From the NCBI RefSeq assembly GCF_001298525.1, contig NZ_CP012678.1, forward strand, positions 124,001 through 188,000: a DNA stretch of 64,000 nt, written 5' to 3'. Of the stretch, positions 54,695 to 63,320 are shown piece by piece (position 1 is the first letter of the stretch; every line of letters begins with the position of its first letter). Both the position numbers and the translations under genes were made by a program. This DNA is from Psychrobacter urativorans (GTDB lineage Bacteria > Pseudomonadota > Gammaproteobacteria > Pseudomonadales > Moraxellaceae). The notes below the pieces were generated by a model. The model was not told the DNA's origin. It was given only the letters and a program-made list of their open reading frames with translations, and searched no databases.

Positions 54695-55114
54695 CAGATA
54701 TCCTTGTATCATTAACTGCTGTCATTAAAGTGTTATTAAATTAACGTCGTTGCCATAGTCGGTGCTATACCGTTAGTAAACAGCCTTAAACTGTAGCATA
54801 GTTTTATCATGCTTATCGGTCATACGCTAAAACGGTAGTAAAATTTAGCCGACTTTGGACATTTATCGCTATTTACGATGATTTACGAATGGGCACTGTG
54901 CGTAGTTTTTGTTATAGTAGAACCGATAAACTGCTTGCGCCTTATCTTTGTATGTAAATACGATAAATGATAGATAGCGTAAGTAGGGAATAATTTCTTA
55001 AATATATTAATAATGTGCTAAATTAATGAGCAGTCCACTTCGCTATGTGTTTTTGAACATAGTGTTCAAACATCATATTAATAAATAACACGTTCTAAAC
55101 AAGGATAGTCGGTA
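54695..55114. other. regulatory gap upstream of pheA with an 8-3-8 palindrome
   Basis: About 420 bp between divergent tal and pheA. TTTGAACA-TAG-TGTTCAAA (55052-55070) is a perfect inverted repeat 44 bp before the pheA start. A possible extended -10, TGTTATAGT, lies at 54910-54918. AAGGAT before ATG 55115 is the ribosome-binding site. No leader peptide rich in Phe codons was found. Confidence 0.5.
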
Positions 55115-56296
55115 ATGAGTGAGCAGTCATCAGAGCAAAATAAGAATAATATAAACCCAACTGCTGTCAGCGTCAGCGATACCTCAACCGACCAAGAGCT
55201 TCTAAATCGCCTACGTCAAAATATTGATACCGTAGACTGTGAAATTCAAACGCTCATTAATAACCGTGCCAAGCTCGCCCAACAAGTGGCGATCGTTAAA
55301 AAAGAACAGGTGGCAAATAGCGGTAATCCTGCTGAGCGTAATCCTATCTTTTATCGTCCTGAACGAGAAGCGCAGGTATTAAAAGCGGTAATGGCTCGTA
55401 ATACCGGTCCAATCGCTGATGAAAAAATGGCACGTCTCTTTCGTGAAATTATGTCAGTGTGTTTGGATTTAGAAGCACCGCAGCGCATTGCATTTTTAGG
55501 ACCTGTCGGCACTTTCACCCATGCTGCTGCGCTTAAACATTTTGGTAAAGCGGCAGATACGATGCCGATGACTACCATCACGGATGTGTTCCGTGAAGTA
55601 GAAGCAGGCACGGCGATGTATGGGGTAGTGCCCGTTGAAAACTCATCTGAAGGTGTGGTTAACCATACCTTAGATGGCTTTTTATCTTCAACGCTAAAAA
55701 TCATTGGCGAAGTTGAGCTGCCGATTCATCAAAACTTCTTAGTAGCTGAACATACTAAGCTTGATGGTATCAGTCGTATTTATTCGCATCAGCAATCTTT
55801 GGCGCAATGTCGCCATTGGCTCGATGTCAACTATCCCAATATTGAGCGTGTTGCGGTATCAAGTAACGGTGAAGCAGCACGTCGTCTGAAGAATGAATGG
55901 CATTCAGCCGCTATTGCCGGTGATGTTGCGGCTGCTGAATATGATTTGCATAAGCTGTATTCCAATATCGAAGACAATCCGAGCAATACCACACGTTTCT
56001 TAATCATCGGTCACGAATCGGTGGCACCGTCTGGTCAAGATAAAACCTCTATTGTGGTTTCTGCACATGATAAAGCGGGCGCGTTGATCGAAATTTTAAA
56101 ACCATTATCCTATCACGGTGTCTCAATGACCAGTATTGAAACGCGTCCAGAGCGTCCAAATAAGTGGGCATACGTATTCTTTATTGATATGGATGGGCAT
56201 ATTCAAGACGCCAATGTGCGCGCTGCGATTGCTGATATTCGCCCATTGGTCAAAGATGTCCGTATCTTAGGTTCTTATCCAAAAGCAGTGCTATAA
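55115..56296 (+). CDS. pheA: bifunctional chorismate mutase/prephenate dehydratase
   Basis: The 393-aa protein makes phenylpyruvate from chorismate. The N-terminal AroQ chorismate mutase (about 26-110) starts LLNRLRQNIDTVDCEIQTLI. The prephenate dehydratase domain (about 125-310) opens IAFLGPVGTFTHAAA and includes NTTRFLIIG. The C-terminal ACT domain has HDKAGALIEILKPL and SIETRPERPNKWAY (GALxxxL and ESRP-like motifs for Phe feedback inhibition). It heads a cluster with hisC and tyrA/aroA at 80 and 50 bp spacing. Confidence 0.96.
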   Translation: MSEQSSEQNKNNINPTAVSVSDTSTDQELLNRLRQNIDTVDCEIQTLINNRAKLAQQVAIVKKEQVANSGNPAERNPIFYRPEREAQVLKAVMARNTGPIADEKMARLFREIMSVCLDLEAPQRIAFLGPVGTFTHAAALKHFGKAADTMPMTTITDVFREVEAGTAMYGVVPVENSSEGVVNHTLDGFLSSTLKIIGEVELPIHQNFLVAEHTKLDGISRIYSHQQSLAQCRHWLDVNYPNIERVAVSSNGEAARRLKNEWHSAAIAGDVAAAEYDLHKLYSNIEDNPSNTTRFLIIGHESVAPSGQDKTSIVVSAHDKAGALIEILKPLSYHGVSMTSIETRPERPNKWAYVFFIDMDGHIQDANVRAAIADIRPLVKDVRILGSYPKAVL

Positions 56297-56377
56297 GCTG
56301 ATTTGCAATACAGCTGATTGATAAAAAATGTCTGTAATAACAAATAATAGATGGATCAAAACATCTAAGGATAACTC

Positions 56378-57544
56378 ATGCAGTCAATAGAATTATCTCA
56401 AACCGCGGCTCAAAAAACTAAAGACCAAGCTAAGTTAAAGGTCGCGCCAGCGTACGACAGCATTTTAGAGCTGGCACCGTATCAAACGGGCAAGCCAGTA
56501 GAAGAGCTGACGCGCGAGTATGGTATTTCAGACGTGGTGAAGTTGGCAAGTAATGAGAATCCAATCGGCTGCTCACCGCAAGTCACCTTAGCGATTACGG
56601 AGCAATTGGGTCAGCTGGCACGTTATCCTGATGGTAAGGGGTATTATCTTAAGCAAGCCTTATCTGACTTCAATAATATAGATATAGAGTGTATTACGTT
56701 GGGTAATGGCGCTAATGATTTGCTCGATATCTTAGCGCGTAGTTTTGTCGGCTCAGAGGATGCGATAGTTTACAGTCAATACGCCTTTGTGGTGTATTCA
56801 ATGCTGGCAAAAATGCAAGGTGCGACGGGTATTGAAGTGCCTGCGCAGCGTTTTGGTCACGATCTTATCGCGATGCGCCAAGCCGTTGACGATAATCCTA
56901 ATACGAAAATAGTCTTTATCGCCAATCCTAATAATCCAACGGGCACACAGCTTGAACGCGAAGAGTTGCATAAGTTTGTTGCCAGTCTGCCAAGCTCAGT
57001 ACTGGTGGTATTGGACGAGGCTTATGTCGAATATAGCCCTGAAAGTAATAATCGTGCGCTATTAGATGAGTTTGACAATGTCGTCATCGTGCGCACTTTT
57101 TCGAAAGCTTATGGGCTGGCAGGTCTGCGGATTGGTTACGCGCTCAGCTCAGCACCCATTGCCGACTTGCTCAATCGTATTCGTCAGCCTTTTAATGTGA
57201 GCCGGATTGGTCTTGCTGCTGCTAATGCGGCGCTTGCTGACCAAGATTTTATTGAGAAGGTGCGTGACACCAATCAAGAGCAAAGGCGCTGGTTAGAAAA
57301 GCAGTTTGATGCGCTAGGACTGGGTTTTATCAAGTCACATGCTAACTTTATCATGGTTGAAATTGAAGTTGAGATGGAAGATACGACGGCTGCCGTGATT
57401 CACCAAGCGCTACTTGAGCAAGGGGTTATTGTCCGTCCGCTTGCCGGTTATGGCTTATCGAATTGGCTACGGATTACCGTGGGTGTGGCAGAAGATAATA
57501 TGCGCCTTATCGATACGTTGCGTTCGATATTAACGGATGATTAA
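56378..57544 (+). CDS. hisC: histidinol-phosphate/aromatic aminotransferase
   Basis: The 388-aa fold-type I PLP enzyme has VKLASNENPIG, NPNNPTGTQLE, VLDEAYVEYSP and the PLP lysine Lys243 in SKAYGLAGLRIGYA. HisC paralogues in aromatic clusters (hisH2 or HisC2 in Pseudomonas) also transaminate phenylpyruvate or prephenate. Placement between pheA and tyrA/aroA favours an aromatic role over, or in addition to, histidine synthesis. AAGGATAACTC precedes the ATG. Confidence 0.93.
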   Translation: MQSIELSQTAAQKTKDQAKLKVAPAYDSILELAPYQTGKPVEELTREYGISDVVKLASNENPIGCSPQVTLAITEQLGQLARYPDGKGYYLKQALSDFNNIDIECITLGNGANDLLDILARSFVGSEDAIVYSQYAFVVYSMLAKMQGATGIEVPAQRFGHDLIAMRQAVDDNPNTKIVFIANPNNPTGTQLEREELHKFVASLPSSVLVVLDEAYVEYSPESNNRALLDEFDNVVIVRTFSKAYGLAGLRIGYALSSAPIADLLNRIRQPFNVSRIGLAAANAALADQDFIEKVRDTNQEQRRWLEKQFDALGLGFIKSHANFIMVEIEVEMEDTTAAVIHQALLEQGVIVRPLAGYGLSNWLRITVGVAEDNMRLIDTLRSILTDD

Positions 57545-57594
57545 GTTTAATATTATTAAACCCAAAATTATTAGGCGAATACCCATTAAGTGAA

Positions 57595-59979
57595 ATGATA
57601 ATTCAGAATATTATGCAAACAATAAATCAAGATTTAGCCAATCAAGCGCCCGTTAATACATCCCTATCAATCATACCGCCACTCTTTCAGCAAGTTTGTG
57701 TGATAGGTTTGGGGTTGATTGGGGCAAGTTTAGCACAAGCGATTAGAGATAATCATTTAAGCAAACGTTTGGTCGCGGTCGATAGGCATCTACCCAGTAT
57801 AGAAGAAGCAATTGCGCAGGGCTTGCTGGATGCGGGCAGCGCCGTACTGAGTGATGTCGTATCCGGTAGTGATCTAATCGTTATTGCTGTTCCTGTACAA
57901 GCGGCGCAAGCGGTGTTTAGCGATATTAAAGCAGCCATGGATAATGGTCAGCTTGCGACTGATTGCATCATTACTGATGTGTGTAGTACCAAGGTTAATA
58001 TCATTGAAGCGGCGCAAGCGGTATTTACGTCATTGCCTGTTGGGCTAGTGCCTGCGCATCCCATTGCCGGTGCTGAAAATTCAGGCTATCATGCGCGCCG
58101 TAGCAATTTATTTGTCAATCATAGCGTTATCATTTGTGAGTTGCCAACGACTAGGGTTAGCGCCATCAATAAGCTACGGCAGTTATGGGAAGCCGTAGGT
58201 GCAACCGTGATGCCGATGGCAGCAGCTCACCATGATTCAATATTAGCGCATACCAGTCATTTGCCGCATCTGCTCGCGTTTAATCTGGTTGAGCAGCTTG
58301 CCAGCCATAATGATAATTTAGATATGTTTCGCTATGCAGCTGGCGGCTTTCGAGACTTTACTCGTATTGCCGCCAGTGACCCGAAAATGTGGCACGATAT
58401 ATTTTTTGCCAATCAAAGCGCGATAGTCAGCGCCCTTGATGAGTATAGTGTTTATCTACAGGATATACGTCAGCTTATCATTGATAAAGATTCAACCGCC
58501 CTGATGGGGCTTTTAGGTCGAGCGCAAGCCGCACGTCGACATTTTGGTCATATGTTAGCCAGCACCCCTTATACGGATACCTCTGCCATGTCAGCTTCTT
58601 ATAATATTACCCCTAGCAATACCGTTATCGGCACCATCGCCATTCCCGGTGATAAATCTATCTCGCATCGTAGTATTATGCTTGGCAGTCTTGCAACAGG
58701 CGTGACCCATGTCACAGGGTTTTTGGAAGGTGAAGATGCCTTAGCGACCCTACAAGCATTCCGTGATATGGGTGTGACCATCGAAGGACCGGATAAGGGT
58801 AGGTTGACCATCCATGGTGTCGGTATGAACGGTCTAAAACCGAGTAAAACGCCATTATATATGGGTAATTCGGGCACCAGTATGCGCCTATTAGCCGGTA
58901 TCTTAGCTGCACAAAAATTCGATAGCGTCTTGACAGGCGATACCAGTCTTAATAAACGCCCAATGGAACGCGTCGCGTCGCCACTTCGTGAAATGGGCGC
59001 GGTCATTCAAAGCACTGGACATAATGGCACGTCACCGCTGAGCATCACTGGTCGTGATAATGTCGGCAAACCGCTACACGGTATTGATTATGATATGCCA
59101 GTAGCCTCTGCTCAAATTAAATCTTGCTTATTGTTAGCCGGTCTCTGGGCTGAGGGAACCACAACGGTCACGCAACCAGAAATTAGCCGTGACCATACCG
59201 AGCGTATGCTATCGGCATTCGGTTACCCAGTGACTGTTGATGGTAATCGCATCAGTATCGAAGGTGGTGGTACACTCACCGGTGGTGATATTGCCGTACC
59301 TGCTGATATCTCTTCAGCGGCGTTCTTTATGGTTGCCGCCGCTATCAGTCAGGGTAGCGAACTGACGCTAACGCAAGTCGGTATCAATCCCACGCGTACG
59401 GGTATTATTGATATCTTAAAGCTGATGAATGCTGATATTACCTTAAGTAATGAGACGTATGTTGGTGGTGAGCCGGTGGCTGATATTACGATTCGCAGCT
59501 CTAACTTAGTTGGTATTGAGATACCAGAAGCATTGGTGCCACTAGCGATTGATGAATTTCCAGTATTGTTTATTGCGGCAAGCTGTGCGCAGGGTCGTAC
59601 GGTGTTAACGGGCGCAAAAGAGCTACGGGTGAAAGAGTCAGATCGCATTGCGGTAATGGCTGACGGTTTACAAACGCTTGGCGTTGACTGTACGGTAACC
59701 GAAGATGGTCTTATTATTGAAGGTCAGGGCAGCAACTCTCAAAGTGACGAAGTAAATAATAGCCAGCCCGTATTTGGTGGTGGACATATCGTCTCGCACC
59801 ATGATCACCGTATTGCCATGAGCTTTGCGGTTGCGAGTCTACGTGCATCGAAGCAAATCACCATTGAAGGTGTCGAAACTGTCAATACTAGCTTCCCAGG
59901 TTTTGCGGAGCTTGCCAGTCAAATCGGTATGAATATTGAAGTGAATAAAGGTGTTGATAATAGTATCGATAACGCTTAA
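57595..59979 (+). CDS. tyrA/aroA: fused prephenate dehydrogenase and EPSP synthase
   Basis: The 794-aa protein joins two shikimate-path enzymes. The TyrA part (about 30-320) has CVIGLGLIGASLAQAI (NAD-binding loop), PAHPIAGAENSG and HHDSILAHTSHLPHL. The AroA part (about 345-780) has IPGDKSISHRSIML, MGNSGTSMRLLAGI, SLNKRPMERV, VASAQIKSCLLLAG and LRVKESDRI. GNSGTSMR with KRPMxRV is nearer the class II (CP4-like) EPSP synthases than E. coli AroA. The fusion is known from Acinetobacter and Pseudomonas. An alternative start is the ATG at 57613. Confidence 0.96.
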   Translation: MIIQNIMQTINQDLANQAPVNTSLSIIPPLFQQVCVIGLGLIGASLAQAIRDNHLSKRLVAVDRHLPSIEEAIAQGLLDAGSAVLSDVVSGSDLIVIAVPVQAAQAVFSDIKAAMDNGQLATDCIITDVCSTKVNIIEAAQAVFTSLPVGLVPAHPIAGAENSGYHARRSNLFVNHSVIICELPTTRVSAINKLRQLWEAVGATVMPMAAAHHDSILAHTSHLPHLLAFNLVEQLASHNDNLDMFRYAAGGFRDFTRIAASDPKMWHDIFFANQSAIVSALDEYSVYLQDIRQLIIDKDSTALMGLLGRAQAARRHFGHMLASTPYTDTSAMSASYNITPSNTVIGTIAIPGDKSISHRSIMLGSLATGVTHVTGFLEGEDALATLQAFRDMGVTIEGPDKGRLTIHGVGMNGLKPSKTPLYMGNSGTSMRLLAGILAAQKFDSVLTGDTSLNKRPMERVASPLREMGAVIQSTGHNGTSPLSITGRDNVGKPLHGIDYDMPVASAQIKSCLLLAGLWAEGTTTVTQPEISRDHTERMLSAFGYPVTVDGNRISIEGGGTLTGGDIAVPADISSAAFFMVAAAISQGSELTLTQVGINPTRTGIIDILKLMNADITLSNETYVGGEPVADITIRSSNLVGIEIPEALVPLAIDEFPVLFIAASCAQGRTVLTGAKELRVKESDRIAVMADGLQTLGVDCTVTEDGLIIEGQGSNSQSDEVNNSQPVFGGGHIVSHHDHRIAMSFAVASLRASKQITIEGVETVNTSFPGFAELASQIGMNIEVNKGVDNSIDNA

Positions 59980-60038
59980 TTCTTTATGAAAGAAGGGTTA
60001 TAATAAATCCTTACTTTGGTTTTTTTGAAATTTTTTTA

Positions 60039-60080
60039 GCAATGTATGGGTGTCGCTGTTGGCATTGATACATTGCTTTT
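60039..60080 (+). terminator. candidate terminator of tyrA/aroA
   Basis: GCAATGTAT (60039-60047) and ATACATTGC (60068-60076) form a perfect 9-bp stem with a 20-nt loop, followed by TTTT and a T-rich stretch. It is weaker than the other terminators in the window. Confidence 0.45.
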
Positions 60081-60192
60081 CTATTTTAATTTCACTTAAT
60101 TTTTCATCTAGTGAATTTAGTATCCTTGCCATTTTCATTGTTGAATGGACTATAGCAAGGGTATGTTTTGCTCTAAAAAGTTGTTTCACCTT

Positions 60193-61149
60193 ATGACTAC
60201 CGATAATGTCGTCAAAAAATCAGTAACGCCCATTCGCACCACCAAAGAGGGTATTATAACTGCGCTTATTGCCTTTTTTATATGGGGTGTGTTTCCATTA
60301 TACTTTAAGCAATTAACCGCTTATGATGCGACTGAAATCATTGGTCATCGTATTAGTTGGACGTTTGCGTGTTTGTTAATCGTGTTGGTAATTACCAAGC
60401 GTTGGCAGTGGATTGATACCCTCAAGCAACATCCAAAATGGATAGCCTATACGTTTATCTCAGGTATTATCATTGCGATTAACTGGCTGACTTATGTCTG
60501 GGCAGTGACTCATGATCAGATTCTTGAAGCCAGTTTAGGGTATTTTATTGGACCCTTAGTGGGTGTCGCGCTATCGATGATTTTATTCAAAGAGCGTCTG
60601 CGACGGCTGCAATGGGTGGCTATTGGTTTCGCATTATTATCTGTAGTTATTCAAGTGGTGATGCTTGGAAGTGTGCCGTGGATATCATTGATATTGGCGT
60701 TTAGTTTTAGCACTTATGGCACTATTCAGCGGCAAACGCCATTGACTGCCGTTGATGCCATGTTTATTGAAACGGCAATGCTAGTGCCTATTTGTCTGTG
60801 GTGGTTTTGGCAAGCGGATGTTGTCAGCAGCCAGCTCAGCTTTTGGTTTACGCCTTCTATTTGGTTGTTAATGCTGGCAGGTCCTATTACTCTGATACCT
60901 TTGCTATTATTTAATAAGTCTACTAAGTTGGTGGCTTATAGTATCCTCAGCTTTATGAACTATCTGACACCGACTTTTATTTTCTTCTTGGCGGTGTTTT
61001 ATTATAACGAGCCGTTTGATTTACATCGCCTCGCTGTATTTGGACTGATTTGGTTCGGTCTGTTATTATTCAGTATTGATTTATGGCGCAATCGTCCAAG
61101 TAAACAGCTTAAAGCGGAGCTTTTACGTGAGCAAGCCTTAGAAAAATAG
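60193..61149 (+). CDS. rarD: RarD/EamA-family transporter
   Basis: The 318-aa protein has ten helices and the RarD signature near the N-terminus: GIITALIAFFIWGVFPLYFKQL, then EIIGHRISWTFACLLIVL and WLTYVWAVTHDQILEASLGYFIGP. RarD was named for a chloramphenicol-sensitive permease in Pseudomonas; its substrate is unresolved. ATG at 60193 is preferred, since the family begins just before the first helix; no clear Shine-Dalgarno is seen at either start. The 61-bp gap to the folB start suggests possible co-transcription. Confidence 0.88.
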   Translation: MTTDNVVKKSVTPIRTTKEGIITALIAFFIWGVFPLYFKQLTAYDATEIIGHRISWTFACLLIVLVITKRWQWIDTLKQHPKWIAYTFISGIIIAINWLTYVWAVTHDQILEASLGYFIGPLVGVALSMILFKERLRRLQWVAIGFALLSVVIQVVMLGSVPWISLILAFSFSTYGTIQRQTPLTAVDAMFIETAMLVPICLWWFWQADVVSSQLSFWFTPSIWLLMLAGPITLIPLLLFNKSTKLVAYSILSFMNYLTPTFIFFLAVFYYNEPFDLHRLAVFGLIWFGLLLFSIDLWRNRPSKQLKAELLREQALEK

Positions 61150-61191
61150 CAGCACAGATTTTAATAAAAAATAGATAATGAGGACAATAAG

Positions 61192-61617
61192 ATGTTTCAT
61201 ACCGAGTCAGATGTGGTATTTGTAAAAGGTCTAACAGTAGAGGCAGTGATTGGTGTTTACGAGTGGGAACGCGCCATTAATCAGCCGATACGCATTGATA
61301 TTGTACTTGAGACCGATATTAGTAAAGCGGCAGTGTCAGATGATGTAAGTGATGCCCTTAATTATAAAGCGGTTTGTGATGATGTCAGCAGGTGGTGCAA
61401 AGAAATAAAAGCAGAACTGCTTGAGCATTTAGCTGGAGAAATCGCTGAGAGCCTGTTGGCTAAGTATTCATGTCAAAAAGTAATTTTGAGCGTTGCAAAA
61501 CCGACTGCTATTAAACAAGCAGAAGCAGTTGGTGTGCAAATTACCCGTTATGCAAAAGCTGCGGACAATCAAAGTGCTGAAAATGAGACGGCTGAGAGCA
61601 AATCTGATAACGCATAA
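61192..61617 (+). CDS. folB: dihydroneopterin aldolase
   Basis: The 141-aa protein has the DHNA fold elements VKGLTVEAVIGVYEWERA (about residues 10-27), INQPIRIDIVLETD, NYKAVCDDV (catalytic Tyr region), LEHLAGEIAESLL (Glu) and VAKPTAIKQAEAVGV (the catalytic Lys segment). It cleaves 7,8-dihydroneopterin in folate synthesis. A 20-residue acidic tail (SAENETAESKSDN) is unusual. It is followed directly by folK, whose start codon is one base after the folB stop. Confidence 0.93.
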   Translation: MFHTESDVVFVKGLTVEAVIGVYEWERAINQPIRIDIVLETDISKAAVSDDVSDALNYKAVCDDVSRWCKEIKAELLEHLAGEIAESLLAKYSCQKVILSVAKPTAIKQAEAVGVQITRYAKAADNQSAENETAESKSDNA

Positions 61618-61618
61618 G

Positions 61619-62113
61619 ATGATGCATAAAGGATTACTGAATTTGGATGTTTCAAGATTAAGCAAAGATGAGCCGGAAACGCTGCAAGCGCAAGCTGTGG
61701 CGGCTATCGTATTGGCATTGGGCAGTAATTATCAAGCTGAATATTACTTGCCGCAAGTGCATCAGCAACTAGCCACACTTGGTAGGATAACGTCATCGAG
61801 CGCCCTGCAGAATCCTGACTTCACATCCACGCTACAGCAGCCAAAACCTGACTATATCAATCAATGCGTTTATCTATTGCTCACAGTGCCCATGACGTTA
61901 CAGCAGTTACAACACACTTTTAAAGCGTTTGAAAAGGATTGTCATCGATGTCGTCAAACTACGCCTACGGCAATACGGCAAGTGTCCATGGATATCGATA
62001 TTTTATTAATAAGATTAAATCTTAGTCAGGAATGGATAGTTATGGCAGATCGCTATCCGTTTAAGGCGCATGAGAATGTGGGAATAGAGGAATTGGTTGA
62101 GACTGGTTTATAG
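61619..62113 (+). CDS. folK: divergent HPPK (6-hydroxymethyl-dihydropterin pyrophosphokinase)
   Basis: The 164-aa protein is next to folB and carries VLALGSNYQAEYYL (about 31-44), the HPPK start, and MDIDILLI, which supplies the metal-binding Asp125 and Asp127. The usual GPRTLDLDIL is replaced by AIRQVSMDIDIL and the N-terminal 28 residues are extra. The enzyme pyrophosphorylates hydroxymethyldihydropterin before DHPS. The ATG at 61619 (or 61622) follows folB with no overlap; longer upstream frames run through folB in another frame. Confidence 0.8.
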   Translation: MMHKGLLNLDVSRLSKDEPETLQAQAVAAIVLALGSNYQAEYYLPQVHQQLATLGRITSSSALQNPDFTSTLQQPKPDYINQCVYLLLTVPMTLQQLQHTFKAFEKDCHRCRQTTPTAIRQVSMDIDILLIRLNLSQEWIVMADRYPFKAHENVGIEELVETGL

Positions 62114-62149
62114 TAGAGTTAACATTTAAATCTTAGAAAAGAGCGGTTT

Positions 62150-62689
62150 ATGTACAGAGAGATATTGGATTTTTGTTTTAAAGAGGTGGGTAGTCAAAAA
62201 TGGTTCGATAAGGATATAGGGCTAGATGAAGTTCTCAGAGCGCACTTTGTCGATATCCTAAAACAAGCCGCGGCGGCAGAGTTTTATACTTGGCGCAGCA
62301 ATCCTCAAGGACGCTTAGCTGAAATAATCATATTAGACCAATTTTCACGCAATATTTACCGTCATACTGCAAAAGCTTTTGCTCAAGATCCCATGGCACT
62401 AACTTTGGCTCAAGAAGCGGTGGCAGCGGGCACCTTACAAAAATTAAAGGGTCTAGATGAACGCAAGTTTCTGCTAATGCCTTATATGCATAGCGAATCA
62501 AAGTTAATTCATCAACAAGCTGAACAATTATTTAAACATTATACCAATGAAGAAATATATGGTTCTGAGATTAAACACAAAGTTATCGTAGATTGCTTCG
62601 GTCGTTACCCACACCGTAATGAAATCCTCGGACGGACTTCTACTGTCGAAGAAATAGAGTTTTTAACGCAACCTAATTCATCGTTTTAA
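62150..62689 (+). CDS. DUF924 family protein
   Basis: The 179-aa protein matches DUF924 along its length: EILDFCFKEVGSQKWFDKD (WFxKD), GRLAEIIILDQFSRNIYR (LDQFSRNIYR is the diagnostic block), AFAQDPMALTLAQEA, ERKFLLMPYMHSES and DCFGRYPHRNEILGR. It is an all-alpha, TPR-like fold of unknown function. It starts 36 bp after folK on the same strand, so it may share the transcript. AAGAG precedes the ATG. Confidence 0.88.
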   Translation: MYREILDFCFKEVGSQKWFDKDIGLDEVLRAHFVDILKQAAAAEFYTWRSNPQGRLAEIIILDQFSRNIYRHTAKAFAQDPMALTLAQEAVAAGTLQKLKGLDERKFLLMPYMHSESKLIHQQAEQLFKHYTNEEIYGSEIKHKVIVDCFGRYPHRNEILGRTSTVEEIEFLTQPNSSF

Positions 62690-62802
62690 GCAATAAATGA
62701 GTAGCGTAAATAAGAATTGAAATTAAGGTTATAAAACTAATATTATGGACGGGAAGGTTCATGCATTCAAATATTAGCCTTTGATACTGAAAGGATTCTA
62801 TC

Positions 62803-63174
62803 ATGATATCAAAAATTAAAATCCGAAGAGCGTATAGAGAAAAAGGAAAAGATGATGAATATTGCATACTGGTTGACCGCTTATGGCCTAGAGGGATAAA
62901 AAAAGAAAACATAAGTTATAGCTGGTGGCCAAAAGATATAGCGCCATCTGATAAACTTAGAAAATATTTTAATTACGATAAAGATAAGTTTACTGACTTT
63001 AAGAGATTGTATAAACAAGAATTAGACGACAATGAAATGAACGGTGAGTTTCTAGATATGATAAAAGCTCAGCTTGAAAAACATAATGTTACTTTGGTTT
63101 ATGGCGCAAAAGATGAAGATTATAATCAAGCAGTCGTGTTAAAAGAATGGATTGAAGAGAAATTAAATTTATAA
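62803..63174 (+). CDS. DUF488 family protein
   Basis: The 123-aa protein has the DUF488 (YeaO-like) signature: IKIRRAYREKGKDDEYCILVDRLWPRG near the start (VDRLWPRG), SWWPKDIAPSDKLRKYF (W-KxIAPS-LR) and VTLVYGAKDEDYNQA (the YxAKDExxNHA block) near the end. The function is unknown. The coding DNA is very AT-rich and lysine-codon-rich (AAA dominated) relative to its neighbours, so recent acquisition is possible. Confidence 0.88.
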   Translation: MISKIKIRRAYREKGKDDEYCILVDRLWPRGIKKENISYSWWPKDIAPSDKLRKYFNYDKDKFTDFKRLYKQELDDNEMNGEFLDMIKAQLEKHNVTLVYGAKDEDYNQAVVLKEWIEEKLNL

Positions 63175-63199
63175 AAATACTTTGCTAGAGTTATCATTA

Positions 63200-63243
63200 A
63201 AAAAGCCCGAAGCCAGTTAATATCAATTGGCCTCGGGCTTTTT
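63200..63243. terminator. bidirectional terminator between the DUF488 gene and cysE
   Basis: AAAAAGCCCGA (63200-63210) and TCGGGCTTTTT (63233-63243) pair over 11 bp, with an inner GCCA/TGGC stem and A and T tracts on the two sides. Confidence 0.88.
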
Positions 63244-63320
63244 AGTTTTATAATATAGCTAATAAGCATGGATTTACATACAAGCATCATTCATTCATTA
63301 ACTAGCTAGTCCTTTGATAT

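Noticed and set aside
58599..59006. 135-codon minus-strand frame inside the aroA half
   Set aside because: It lies opposite strongly conserved EPSP synthase motifs, so it is an antisense shadow.
59998..60189. 63-codon minus-strand frame between tyrA/aroA and rarD
   Set aside because: It has a lysine/leucine-rich, coil-like product but no Shine-Dalgarno or family resemblance, and it overlaps a hairpin that better explains the region.
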